NCBI GenBank assembly: GCA_958510825.1
Contig: OY294048.1
Span: 20,229,589-20,293,588 of the forward strand
Direction of reading: 5' to 3'
Source of the DNA: Brachypterus glaber
Lineage: Eukaryota > Arthropoda > Insecta > Coleoptera > Kateretidae
Length of the DNA stretch: 64,000 nt
This document shows positions 33,400-43,044 of this stretch, piece after piece. The notes beneath the pieces are model-generated. The model worked only from the letters and a program-made list of their open reading frames with translations. It made no database searches and was not told the origin of the DNA. Numbering within the stretch: position 1 is the first letter of the stretch; every line of letters begins with the position of its first letter. The position numbers and the translations under genes are program-made.

Positions 33400-34012
33400 T
33401 TGTATTCTGTTGATTTTTGTTGGTGTGTATATAGAACAGATTTTTGTATTTTTTGTTTATTATTTCTCGCATTTTGGCTAAGTAGTTGTTTGTTGTGGGG
33501 TTTTTGATGTCGTTTGTATTTTCTTTCGGTGCACTGTCCTTCTCCGTGCTTCTTGTTTGAACCATTGGTTCCGATATGTTGCCTTGATTTTGTTTATCTA
33601 TAACTTCTACATTGTTGTTAGATTTCGCTTGTTGGATGTTTGGTTGCTCTAAATTTATGTTTGGTTGTGGGTTTTTTGATGTTGATGCTATGTTGTTACT
33701 TGTTATGGGTTCTACTGTTGTTTGTGTGCTATCTGTGTTTTTTTTGGAAGTGGTGCCTAAGACTATTTCTTGCAGTTCTTCTATTGTGTATTTTTTGATA
33801 ATGTCTTTATCTTTATGTGGAATTTGTTTTGGTGATGTTTGTGTGTTGTTTTTCTTTGCTATTTGTGTGATCGAATCTTCTTCATCAGTCAAAAGGTCTA
33901 TAAGCTTTTGAGTGTTGGGTGAGACTTTGTTTTTTGATTTGTGCCTTCCGCGTTTTCTCCTTGAGCCCTCATCATTACCCTCTTTGTTAGACCCATCCGT
34001 ATCTTTTCCCAT
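33359..34012 (-). pseudogene. Jockey-type ORF1, N-terminal part
   Basis: 217 codons from an ATG. It is low-complexity and rich in Asn, Thr, Lys and Gln, with a basic patch near residue 20 (RRKRGRHKSKNK) and an acidic LLTDEEDS segment. N-termini of Jockey-clade ORF1 proteins are usually variable and disordered like this. The frame overlaps the middle block in another phase and ends at 33359 through the frameshift. Confidence 0.65.
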
Positions 34013-34966
34013 ACTTATGAGTCGAAAGTGAGGTTATGTTGACGAACATTTCCAAAAATTTTGTTTTCACCTTATTATTTTATTCGTAGTTGCTTGCAAT
34101 TGCCTTTTGGTAGTTAATTATAAATTTTCTGTTTTATATGTTTGTGGTTTTAACTAAAATTTGAAGAATTGGAAAATTGTTGTTTACTCTTCTTCTTCTT
34201 CACTAAAAAATAGGTTAGAATTACGACTTTTAAGCATAGTCGAACTACCCTTTTATGTCAAAAATAATTTAAATGTCAAAATATTCTAACCCTATTTTAA
34301 AAACACTGACTATTCGAACTACATGAAAAACTTTTCCAAGTGCAAATTATTTTATACCTGCATGACCAAAACTTAGGTACCTTAGAAAATATTTCTACCT
34401 GGACAGCAAACCCTAAGGATATGTACAGCTCGGTACTGCTACAGTAAAGAACTATTTTTATGCTATCGTTTTTTTGCTATATAGGTTTAAAACAAATATT
34501 TAAAATAAAATAAAAATAATAAATAAAAATGAATTGATGTAATTACTTATAAGTACGGGTCGGATCGAAGTAGCCATTACCGGGGGCATGCAAAAATAAA
34601 AATTTTAAAAAACTCTTTTCAAGTAAATAGACACTTTAAACTATTGTTCACCAAGCGAAATGTCATGTCGACGCTGTTAATACTCAGTAAGTAACTTTGT
34701 CATGGGCCATGACTCATGGAGAAGGACTTATTTTTTTTTTTTGAAAATTGTTTCTCTTTCCAAAAAACGAATACCCGGAAAAACTGTTCTCAGTGCAAAT
34801 TATTTTATACCTGCATGACCTAAACTTAGGTACCTTACCATAACCATTAGAAAAAAAATCATGAAATATTCACAAAACGCAGAACGCAAAAAATTAACTG
34901 TAAGATCCTAACCTAACTTATTTGTGACTTTTATCTAAGAGCCAAACCAAATTAATTTTAATGTAC
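34013..34966. other. AT-rich DNA with a dispersed repeat
   Basis: 34555-34700 shares gggtcggatcgaagta, ttaccgggg, aaattttaaaa and a cgacgctgtta-type end with 52158-52310 in the same orientation, so both are copies of one element. The upstream part could be the 5' UTR of the Jockey-type element. Confidence 0.4.
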
Positions 34967-35346
34967 CTAGAACCCGCATTATTAAAATTTTTGTTTTCAA
35001 TATTTTAGTATTTAATTTTTCGTCCTCGAAGCGTGAAACTTCACGTTCAAATGAATTTTTCTCGAAACCGGTTAATCCTACGGTATTACAATAAGAGTAC
35101 CTTTTTTATGTATCTTTACCTGAGGAATAATATTCTTATCATAAATCTACAAAAAAGTTGCACAGAAAAAAGTTTGGGGCAAAAAAGTGATAAGGCCCCC
35201 CCATTTCGGACGCCCCTGTTTAAAGTAACTACATGCAAACACCATCGCTTGATAGGCCCTATATGTTTATAGGAACTTTTTTAACAGTTTTAAGCCATTC
35301 ATCCCGTATGTAAAGTTTGGCCAAGCAATTCAGGGACACCCTGTAT
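34967..35346. mobile_element. Single arm of the 15.35 kb foldback family
   Basis: Matches the right arm of the 15351-16473 element (ttagtatttaatttttcgtc, ttctcgaaa-ccggttaatcct, gagtaccttttttat, aaaaaagtttggg) and ends in caccctgta next to a (TA)n run. The retrovirus has inserted in or beside that TA run. Confidence 0.65.
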
Positions 35347-35363
35347 ATATATATATATATATA

Positions 35364-35593
35364 AATTACGTTGCAACCTTGCCGTAAGAAGTTTTTAAAA
35401 AGTTATTTTAAAGTTTTTTGAAGTATTTTATTGAATTACAAATTTATTAAATAATGTTAATAGTTTACAATATAATTACAGATTGATTGAAAGAAAGTAA
35501 AAAGCTACATAGGTAAACTATGCTGACAAAACAATATACATTTTATTATATAAACAATAAGTTGCTGAGTAGCATGACTCCGGTCATGTAACT
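35364..35593 (-). repeat. 3' LTR of the errantivirus
   Basis: 230 bp. On the minus strand it begins agttacatgacc and ends gcaacgtaatt, the AGTT...AATT ends typical of errantiviruses. It is identical to the 5' LTR except that it lacks a 4-base insertion. It contains AATAAA words for polyadenylation (complement of tttatt). Confidence 0.93.
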
Positions 35594-35605
35594 CCTCCCT
35601 CCTCA
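35594..35605 (-). promoter_or_regulatory. Polypurine tract
   Basis: Read on the minus strand, gaggagggagg directly precedes the 3' LTR; the env stop codon overlaps its upstream edge. It is the expected primer for plus-strand DNA synthesis. Confidence 0.9.
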
Positions 35606-37271
35606 AAATGAAGCATCCCCTGGGAGGTTGAAGTTCTGTCCGGGGGGGAGTGGTTGGAGTTCCTCTTCCTGTGGAATGGGTTCTCTCTTTCTCTCCTGGA
35701 TTCGGCTTCTGATGAATTTCAGTCCAAAATATGTTAACGCCATGACGATTACCACGTAGAGGGAAATGGTCATGATGCTTGGGGTGAAAATATCTTGTTG
35801 ATTTTTCTCCATTGGTATAACTGCATTTTCCGAAATTTTGTTTAATTTCAGCGTTTTTAGGTTTATTTTTAAATTTTGTATTTGTCGGTCCTCTATGGCA
35901 AGGTTTAAATTATTTACGAGGGCAGGCTTTCCAGATGATTTTTCTTCGAAAAATAGCTTGTTTTGTTTGAAAAAAATTTCGCAGTTTTCTTCTTTTATGA
36001 GGTAAATTCCTTGAAGTGACTTAGTTTCGCTTTCTTCGTTGCATTTAATGTGGAGTTTTTCTTCGTTGGGAAATACTCCGAGAAACTGGTTAATTTCCGG
36101 GATGACTTCCATATGGTTTTCGGTAATATCAAGTTTTATATACGAGCATGCGTGTGAGTTTTCCTGTAGGATAATATTCTTCTCACAAGTCACATCCTGA
36201 CTTGCTTGCAAATAGTTTGCGCATTGAAACCTTTTGCCCTTTTTACAAATGTCATTCAATGGTACAAATCCATTTTCTTTTGACTTTAATAAATATTTAG
36301 TTTTTGGAATTATCGTCACAAACTCTGATTTGAACAGGGTAGGGATGGGTGTGAGGCGGTATAATTCAAAATCTGTTTCGTAATTTATTGGGAGGGATAG
36401 AAAATATGTTATTCTTGTAGGCTCAATTTGACAGTTAATTTGAATAAGGTTTTCAAGTTCTAAAATGTTTTCGTATTTTAACTCCACTGGGAGTTGGTTT
36501 TTATAGTGTTCGGCGATTTTTCTAATTTCGAGGAATAATTCATCTGTTTTTATTATGCTAGGGTGCATTGTTTTCAACTTACAAAATGTTATCGAGTTTT
36601 CGATATCCGTTAGAATATTTAAAATTGTATTATATATAATTAAAATTTGGTTATGGAGGTCTTGTGCAAACAACATAAAAATTTGGCTCTGAACTTTTTC
36701 GTTCATGAAGTTATTTAATTGTAAAATTTTATTTTTTAAAATATTTTCATTATGCTGTATTTCTTGTAGAGTATCATTAAAATTTTGTATTAGTTTTTGA
36801 TTAATAGAGTATTGTTGATTTAATTGCGACTGAAAGTTATCGTTTTTCTTGCGAATGTCGGTTAAAATTTTGTATATTTTTTCACCGTCATTTGCATCTA
36901 AATTACCTGTAATGCCCTTAATTATGGTTCCAAAACCATTAATAAGTCCCCGTTTGTTTCTTGTGAAACTTTCATTATACCCTAAATTAATATGATTAAT
37001 TTTTTCATAAATTTTTCCCTGTGTATAGTTAATAATTTTCTTATAATTATCTAATTCTCTACTATAAAAAGTTTTGTTAATCTTAAGTAAATCTAGCCTA
37101 TTATATTCTAAGTTAAGTTTTTCGAATTGGTCGAAAAGTGGTTGTAATTCGTAGTAGTGGACAAAAGTATGGTCCGTGCGCTGCAATTTTGCAGGGCCCA
37201 AATTTATAGGAAGGATACCAAGGTTTGTTGTTATGTTGCGGATGTCCGCTGCTCGTCCGCATGTGAGCAAC
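35603..37271 (-). CDS. env: Envelope glycoprotein, baculovirus F-like (main exon)
   Basis: The body of Env in its 3' exon, 555 codons in frame from 37270, where the first codon is TTG, not ATG. A furin-type site RNKR at residues 104-107 is followed by a glycine-rich fusion peptide (GLINGFGTIIKGITG), the hallmark of errantiviral Env and group II baculovirus F proteins. Several N-x-S/T sites are present. A transmembrane segment lies at about 499-519 (ISLYVVIVMALTYFG), followed by a short basic then acidic and proline-rich cytoplasmic tail. No signal peptide lies in this exon: the start codon and a hydrophobic leader appear to be supplied by a small 5' exon near 43.07 kb. It overlaps the end of pol by about 40 bases in another frame. 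Confidence 0.93.
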
Positions 37272-40200
37272 CTGGAATAGATAAATCTTGTTGAGTTTTT
37301 GAGTTACTGTTTTTTCTAGGGCGTTTTATATTCGAAAGGTGGATTTTATCTATGGTATTAAAATGGGTTGGGTCAATTTTTGCGGTTTTTAATTTCCAGT
37401 TTATATTTTTGATTTTTTCTTTTTTGAATTTATTTTTGGTTTTTGACTGTTTTTGTTTATTTTTAACGAATACTTTTTCGGGTATACTTTTGGGAATTTC
37501 TTCACGTTTTTCATTTAATTTGTTAATAATTTTTTCTTTCGTCTTTTGTGCGTCTTTGTTTATTTTTTGATATAAAATTTTGGTTTTTTCTTTATGGTTA
37601 AATATATAGTTATTCATTAATTGTTTGTTCAATTCTAAGTTAAAGGGTGAATTTGTGCCTAAGTGTCCTGTGATTATTTCTGAAGGTTTTAATTTTGTAG
37701 TGCTATGTATTGTATTATTATAGGCCAATATTGCATAATTTATTTTTATCTCAATTGGCTCGCTCTTAAAAATATCTTGGTTATTAAGTAACCTTATGTG
37801 CTCGATTAGGGTGGAGTGAAATCTTTCTACTGGAGAATTTGAATCGGGGTGTTGCGAGCTTATGAAGTGGATTTTGATTTTATGGAGTTCTAGTAACTCT
37901 TTTAACACACCGCTATTAAACTCACCACCATTATCCGATACGATTTGTTCGGGGATGGAATGGTGCGTAAAATATTTTATGAGATTATTTACTACTTCTA
38001 TGCTTGAAGCAGCACTTAGTTTATACGCTTGACTATATTTTGAGAAAGTGTCAATTATTGTAAGAAATTTAGATTTTTCTAGGGTGATACTGTCCATGTG
38101 TAAAATTTGGAATGGTCTAGTCGCTGTCGGTGTCAAGTTAAATTTTAATTTTAGGGGGTGTCTGTCGTATTTCGTAAGTTGGCAAATTTCACAGTTATTT
38201 ATGTACGTTTGAATCACACGACGTTGATTCGGAAAATAGTACGACTCTTTTATACGTTTTTCGGTTTCTTCGATTCCCCGGTGGTTCGTTTTTCCCTCGT
38301 GAAAATTTTTTATAATTTCTTTTATTTCTACCTCCCCTATTACGTCTGTAAGGTATTTTGTACACCTAATTAAATTTATTTGTCCATTTTTAAAATATGT
38401 TTGTAATACAGCACAAAATTGTTCATAGATTGGATCCTCGAAAAATACATAATACTTAATTTTTGGGGCGATATATTCTTTCATAACTTTTATTACATCT
38501 TGTTCAAAATTATTTTTTGACAATTGAACAAGCATTCTTTGTTTTGATTTATAGAGGATAACGATTGAGGGGGTTGCAGGGGCAAATTCTACTAGTGAAA
38601 GAATAATTTGGTTTTTGCCATAATTGACTGGACAAGTTACTATTGGGACACCAATAATTGGGTTTTCCGCGTTAGAGTGTACTGTATTAAGATCGGTTTC
38701 TGTAGGTTGTTCCGCTTGCTTAATATTTTCTTCCCGCTCTAAGTCGTCAAGGTCCCCTGTTTCAACAATTATAGACATATTGTCTGAGTCTTTATTCGCG
38801 GAAAAGCTGTCGTTAAACTTTTGCATATAATCTAATAAGGGTTCATTAATATTGTCTGTAATGTCAGGTTCGTCATTTGTCAACTCTTCGCAGAATTCTT
38901 CTATAAAGCTGGAAATAGCACTTTTATTATTTTCGTGATTAGTGACGTTAATTTCAACTTTTTGGGGTGGGTCAATATTGTAAATAAGTATTTTAATTTT
39001 AGAGTTTTGAAATATAATTTTAATTAAATTAAGTATGATATCCCATTTTAGGTTATCTAGGCCGGATCCAATTTTTGGCATAGCTACAGTAAAATCTTGT
39101 AGCTCTAAACATAATCTTTTGAGGCTTATCAAGGCGGAAATTATAGTAGTGTAGGTGGGTTTGTCCCTAAATATCTTTTTGGTAATTAAATAATAAATAT
39201 TTCTTGTAGGAAGTTTTAAATATGCAACTTCACCTACAGGTTTGTTTTGTGCTTTTAGTGTGTTTACGCAATTAAATTTTTCCCTGAAATTACGGGCGAT
39301 TCCTTTTTTCATGCTAAAACACTGGGAGACGCAATGAGCAAGAGATATATTCTCGTCACAATTAAATAGATCATTGTCGATTATTTTTACATTATTATTA
39401 ATTATATTAAGGTTATTATAAATTATTTGACGAAGAGTTTCATTTTTATAAACGGCGTCTGAAAGTTCATTTAAATTTATTTCGTACGTGGGAATAGATT
39501 CGCATATATTGTCATCGTAATCTGATACTTCCTTATCTTTGAAACTCGTACGTGACTTTATGTTATTTTGTAGAGGTGAATTACTTATAGTATTTTTATT
39601 GTAATTATTACTTAAAACTTGGGCATAAGTTAAGTCAGTGGCGTTACCGATTTTTTTTATTTGGGGGGGTTCGTTTGTGGGGTTTTGTAGTTGGTCGGGA
39701 TTTTTGGGAATATCGGTTTCTGGGTTTATTACGATGCGTGACAAGGCATCTGCGTTACTATTAAGGACACCTTTTTTATAAATAATTTCATAATCATATT
39801 CTTCTAAGTACAACCGCCACCTACATAATTTGGAATTAGGTTCTTTAAGGGAGAACAACCACTGCAAGGGTTTATGGTCAGATACTATTGTAAATTTTCG
39901 GCCATAAAGGTAGGGCCTAAAGTATTTAACAGCCCAAACGATTGCTAGGAGTTCCCTTTCGATAGTACTTAGATTACATTCTGATTCGTTAAGGGTGCGA
40001 CTTGCGTAAGCTACTGGCAAATCAGAGCCTATTTTCCCTTGTGACAACACCGAACCTAAAGCAAAACTAGAAGAGTCGCAAGTTAGAATGAAGGGTTGAT
40101 TAAAATCTGGATACTGCAGTATGGGTTGGTTAATCAACAAATTTTTACAATGGTTAAAACATTTTACATACTCGGGGTCCTTAATATTAATTTTATGATT

Positions 40201-41868
40201 CTTTTTCAGACAGATAGTCATAGGTTTAGTTATTTTCGCAAAATCTTTTATGAATTTGCGGTAATAACCCAATAGTCCCAAAAAAGCCTTAATTTGTCGT
40301 GTAGTTTTAGGAATAGGATAGTTTTGAACAGCTTTAATTTTTTCAGGATTCGGTTTTACGCCCTGGGGTGTCACTATATGACCTAAAAACGCTACTTCTT
40401 TTTGCAAAAATTCGCATTTATCGACTTGTAATTTAAGATTAGCAGATCGCAATCTATCAAAAATCTCTTTGAGATTGTTTATATGTTCTTGTAAACTTGT
40501 ACTAAAACAAATGATATCATCAAGAAATACGCAGCATTTTTTATTTAATATACCCCTTAACAGGTTGTCCATGACCCTCTGGAATGTGGCTGGGGCCGTT
40601 TTAAGGCCAAAGGGCATGCGCAGGAATTCATAGTGACCATTTTCTGTGCTGAAAGCAGTTTTTTGAATATCCTCCCTAGCCATTTCCAGCTGGTGATAAC
40701 CACTGGCTAAATCCATTGTACTAAAGTATAAACAACGTCCCAACTTGTCCAATAAGTCCGTAATGTTCGGCAATGGGTATCGGTCATCAATAGTTTTTTC
40801 ATTTAATTTACGATAGTCAACTACTATGCGCCATTTGCGTTCAGCAAAAGGGGCACTTTTCTTGGGGACCACCCAAATTGGCGAACTCCACGGGCTATAA
40901 GAGGGTCTTATGATTTTTTGTTGTAACATTTTTTTAATTTGTTTATCTACCTCTTGTTTATGGACATTTGGAAAACGATAGGACTTTGTGTACACTGGTA
41001 TTTCGTCTTTAGTAACTATTTTATGTTTAATTTTATGCGTAAAAGTTAAGGGTTTTCCTTCTGAATGAAAAATATCAGAGTACTCATTTAAAAGATTTAA
41101 AATTGCTTGTTTTTCCTCTGCATTCATATGATTTATTTTAATTTTAGACAGATCAATTGGCGAGTTATCGCAATATGTATTAATATTATTAAAATTAGAA
41201 GCTGTGTGGTGTTCGTATTCGTCGAACATTTGCACAGTTATTGGGTTTATTTTAGCAGAAATGTCCCTATCTGTAGGGTTAACAATACTACAATAAGTAG
41301 AAAAATCTTTTACACTGGCTACGCTTTCTATTATTTCTAGATCACCAGCTTTCATGTGAGGAATTATTACGTCACCATTTTTAACATTTTTAATATTTAT
41401 TTTAATAATTTGTTCTGTCTTGGCAGGGACGACTATGCTGTCGGCCCCACTAGATAACTCAAGGTAGTGAATTTTGATTCTGCGGGATGGTGTAATTAAT
41501 ACATCATTATGCAGGTCGACAATCGCGTTTAATTTCTTTAGGTTATCTAAGCCTAGTAGACAGTCAAATTGTTTATGAAAGTTGAACATATGAAATTTAA
41601 GATTAATGTTATTTTTAAACAATTTGCCACACGGGATCTTTGTACTATACTTTTCCAAGGAAGTACCGTGTGCACTAGATATTAAAAATGGGTCATGTAT
41701 AATATTCCTAGAAAAAAATTTATTTGCGATGTCATGTTTAACAAACGACTTTGTGCTACCACTATCTAATAAAACTTTTAAATTTAAATCTGGGTAAATT
41801 ATATAGCACAATTGACTTTTTTCGTTTGTTAAACTCATGATATCTATTTTTCCGAGGCTCAATTCTCT
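37231..41868 (-). CDS. pol: Pol polyprotein: protease, RT, RNase H, macro domain, integrase
   Basis: 1543 codons counted from 41862; by frameshift the frame is entered at 41868. Order of domains: aspartic protease with DSG at 33-35; reverse transcriptase about 270-500 with FLDD at 446-449; RNase H about 590-710 with the first Asp at 596; linker; macro domain about 826-963; linker; integrase with the zinc motif H1188, H1194, C1224, C1227 and the catalytic triad D1257, D1310, E1346 (exact D-x35-E). The C-terminus is basic. All catalytic residues are present. Typical gypsy-like Pol proteins are about 1000-1200 residues, so the excess here corresponds to the macro domain and its linkers. No separate ATG is needed because Gag-Pol is made by -1 frameshifting. 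Confidence 0.95.
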   Translation of the reverse strand, partial: RELSLGKIDIMSLTNEKSQLCYIIYPDLNLKVLLDSGSTKSFVKHDIANKFFSRNIIHDPFLISSAHGTSLEKYSTKIPCGKLFKNNINLKFHMFNFHKQFDCLLGLDNLKKLNAIVDLHNDVLITPSRRIKIHYLELSSGADSIVVPAKTEQIIKINIKNVKNGDVIIPHMKAGDLEIIESVASVKDFSTYCSIVNPTDRDISAKINPITVQMFDEYEHHTASNFNNINTYCDNSPIDLSKIKINHMNAEEKQAILNLLNEYSDIFHSEGKPLTFTHKIKHKIVTKDEIPVYTKSYRFPNVHKQEVDKQIKKMLQQKIIRPSYSPWSSPIWVVPKKSAPFAERKWRIVVDYRKLNEKTIDDRYPLPNITDLLDKLGRCLYFSTMDLASGYHQLEMAREDIQKTAFSTENGHYEFLRMPFGLKTAPATFQRVMDNLLRGILNKKCCVFLDDIICFSTSLQEHINNLKEIFDRLRSANLKLQVDKCEFLQKEVAFLGHIVTPQGVKPNPEKIKAVQNYPIPKTTRQIKAFLGLLGYYRKFIKDFAKITKPMTICLKKNHKINIKDPEYVKCFNHCKNLLINQPILQYPDFNQPFILTCDSSSFALGSVLSQGKIGSDLPVAYASRTLNESECNLSTIERELLAIVWAVKYFRPYLYGRKFTIVSDHKPLQWLFSLKEPNSKLCRWRLYLEEYDYEIIYKKGVLNSNADALSRIVINPETDIPKNPDQLQNPTNEPPQIKKIGNATDLTYAQVLSNNYNKNTISNSPLQNNIKSRTSFKDKEVSDYDDNICESIPTYEINLNELSDAVYKNETLRQIIYNNLNIINNNVKIIDNDLFNCDENISLAHCVSQCFSMKKGIARNFREKFNCVNTLKAQNKPVGEVAYLKLPTRNIYYLITKKIFRDKPTYTTIISALISLKRLCLELQDFTVAMPKIGSGLDNLKWDIILNLIKIIFQNSKIKILIYNIDPPQKVEINVTNHENNKSAISSFIEEFCEELTNDEPDITDNINEPLLDYMQKFNDSFSANKDSDNMSIIVETGDLDDLEREENIKQAEQPTETDLNTVHSNAENPIIGVPIVTCPVNYGKNQIILSLVEFAPATPSIVILYKSKQRMLVQLSKNNFEQDVIKVMKEYIAPKIKYYVFFEDPIYEQFCAVLQTYFKNGQINLIRCTKYLTDVIGEVEIKEIIKNFHEGKTNHRGIEETEKRIKESYYFPNQRRVIQTYINNCEICQLTKYDRHPLKLKFNLTPTATRPFQILHMDSITLEKSKFLTIIDTFSKYSQAYKLSAASSIEVVNNLIKYFTHHSIPEQIVSDNGGEFNSGVLKELLELHKIKIHFISSQHPDSNSPVERFHSTLIEHIRLLNNQDIFKSEPIEIKINYAILAYNNTIHSTTKLKPSEIITGHLGTNSPFNLELNKQLMNNYIFNHKEKTKILYQKINKDAQKTKEKIINKLNEKREEIPKSIPEKVFVKNKQKQSKTKNKFKKEKIKNINWKLKTAKIDPTHFNTIDKIHLSNIKRPRKNSNSKTQQDLSIPGCSHADEQRTSAT
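37271..37274 (-). promoter_or_regulatory. Env splice acceptor
   Basis: On the minus strand tctattccag|g, with the intron ending at 37272 and the exon starting at 37271. The phase matches the env frame when joined to the donor at 43044. Confidence 0.75.
38974..39387 (-). other. Macro domain (TARG1/OARD1-like) inside Pol
   Basis: Pol residues about 826-963. Landmarks: LAHCVSQCFSMKKGIA near 841-856 (the phosphate/adenosine loop that normally reads HC.S.D..M..GIA), GEVAYLKL, YYLITKK at 890-896, KPTY at 901-904 and MPKIGSGLDNLKW at 928-940. In human TARG1/OARD1 the catalytic pair is a lysine in the LITK motif and an aspartate in the GCGLD motif. The equivalents here are K895 and D936, both conserved. 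The predicted activity is removal of ADP-ribose from acidic side chains or O-acetyl-ADP-ribose deacetylation. The SQC replacing a usual acidic residue after HC.S is a difference to note. Confidence 0.88.
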
Positions 41869-43034
41869 AAAAAAGATGAGTCATCTTGATTTTTATTTAA
41901 ATTTTCCTCCGGAAACTCTACTTTCGGCGCATTATGCAAGTTGAAAACCTCTTCTATTTGAAAATTAGGCGTTCTAATTTGATTATTTGAATTATTTCTA
42001 TTATTAAAATTTTGCCTAGCATGGGACATATTAGTGTTTCGCGTAGAAACACTCATTGGAGTTGGTCTCGGTAACCTTACATTAGGGTTTGGCCTAAACA
42101 CATCATTTCTGGAGCTAGGCCCTGGCTGATTTTGAAAGTTTGTATTTGTGTTATTATTATTAAAACCATTTGGCCTTGGCTGGAAATTTTGTGGGTAATT
42201 TGTTAGTTGCAACTGCCTAATATTTGGCAATTGCTGCCTTCCTTGTGTAAAGTTACGATTATTATTAAAGTTTGGCTTTTGTCTAGGATTTTGGCTATAA
42301 GAATTTCTAATTATTTGGTCATTTATTTCTAATTGAAAATCGTTCGTTAGCATATTTAACGCAGAGTTCAGATCTTCTGGATTTTTGGTTCGCATTAAGG
42401 ATCCTATTGGGTCTCGGAGGCCCCTCAATAAAACCCTTAAGGCGTATTTTCTTAAGTATGCGGTTAAAGTTCCGACCTCTTGTGCATTACCATGTTGCAC
42501 CGTTAAATATGCTATCTGAAGGTTAAGTAGCATAAGTATACTATTGTAAAAATCGAAAACTGACTGTTTGAGCCCTTGCTTTAACTCTGTCATTTCCAAT
42601 TGCAAGCTGAAAACGTCGCGTTTATCGCTATATGTATTCTGGAGTGCTAATTTTAAGTCATTCCAGTTATTCAGAATGCAAGAGGATATTTTAGTTGCGG
42701 CATCGCCCTTTATTTTAGCCAAAATGCTAGACATTAGGTACTCATTCTGAAAGTCCGTCGGGTCATTAAGGTTATAAAATTTATTGACTAATTTTTCACA
42801 TATATCGATGAATCTAGGAAGGAGTTCTGACTCGCCCCTAAATTCAGGGATCATGTTCAAGTAGTCGGCTTTCAGAACGTTAGCCATGTTTAAATTTAAA
42901 TTATTTATTTCGGGAATGGGGTTATTTGTTTCTATTATGGTAAGTTCTAGTTCAGAGTTTGTTTCGGACTCGGAACTGGACTCAGAATCGATTAAAGTAT
43001 TTTGAAAATTGAATCTGCAATCACTAAATGACAT
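41859..43034 (-). CDS. gag: Gag structural protein
   Basis: 391 codons, ATG at 43034. An acidic, Ser/Glu-rich N-terminus (SESSSESETNSELELT) is followed by an alpha-helical capsid-like core (about 60-240: IPEFRGES...LPRFIDICEKL, TELKQGLKQSVFDFYNSIL). The C-terminal third is rich in Asn, Gln, Arg and Pro (about 255-370). There is no CCHC zinc knuckle; RNA binding probably relies on the basic Asn/Gln/Arg tail, as in several errantiviral Gags. The stop TGA follows the slippery site by two codons. Confidence 0.92.
   Translation of the reverse strand: MSFSDCRFNFQNTLIDSESSSESETNSELELTIIETNNPIPEINNLNLNMANVLKADYLNMIPEFRGESELLPRFIDICEKLVNKFYNLNDPTDFQNEYLMSSILAKIKGDAATKISSCILNNWNDLKLALQNTYSDKRDVFSLQLEMTELKQGLKQSVFDFYNSILMLLNLQIAYLTVQHGNAQEVGTLTAYLRKYALRVLLRGLRDPIGSLMRTKNPEDLNSALNMLTNDFQLEINDQIIRNSYSQNPRQKPNFNNNRNFTQGRQQLPNIRQLQLTNYPQNFQPRPNGFNNNNTNTNFQNQPGPSSRNDVFRPNPNVRLPRPTPMSVSTRNTNMSHARQNFNNRNNSNNQIRTPNFQIEEVFNLHNAPKVEFPEENLNKNQDDSSFLEN
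41868..41874 (-). promoter_or_regulatory. -1 programmed frameshift site T TTT TTA
   Basis: In the gag frame the bases read T TTT TTA GAG AAT TGA, an exact X XXY YYZ heptamer two codons before the gag stop. Slipping back by one base continues AGA GAA TTG into the open pol frame. A downstream pseudoknot was not identified by eye. Confidence 0.9.
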
Positions 43035-43038
43035 AGGT

Positions 43039-43044
43039 ACTTAC
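43039..43044 (-). promoter_or_regulatory. Env splice donor GTAAGT
   Basis: A consensus GTAAGT lies five bases upstream of the gag ATG on the minus strand. Joined to the acceptor at 37271 it removes a 5.77-kb intron (gag and pol) and gives a subgenomic env mRNA. Confidence 0.78.

Larger units (their letters stand above)
28412..34012 (-). mobile_element. Degenerate Jockey-type element (ORF1 only), split by a LINE
   Basis: Three minus-strand blocks (34012-33359, 33399-32980 and 28872-28412) together read as a gag-like ORF1 of the Jockey type, with at least two frameshifts. The LINE at 28874-32979 interrupts it and the 13-bp TSD marks the exact point. No ORF2 (endonuclease/RT) of this element is visible: the sequence ends at the inverted-repeat cluster at about 28411. 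Confidence 0.8.

Noticed and set aside
37352..42750. Plus-strand open frames opposite gag, pol and env
   Set aside because: Shadows of the retroviral genes; no recognisable domains.
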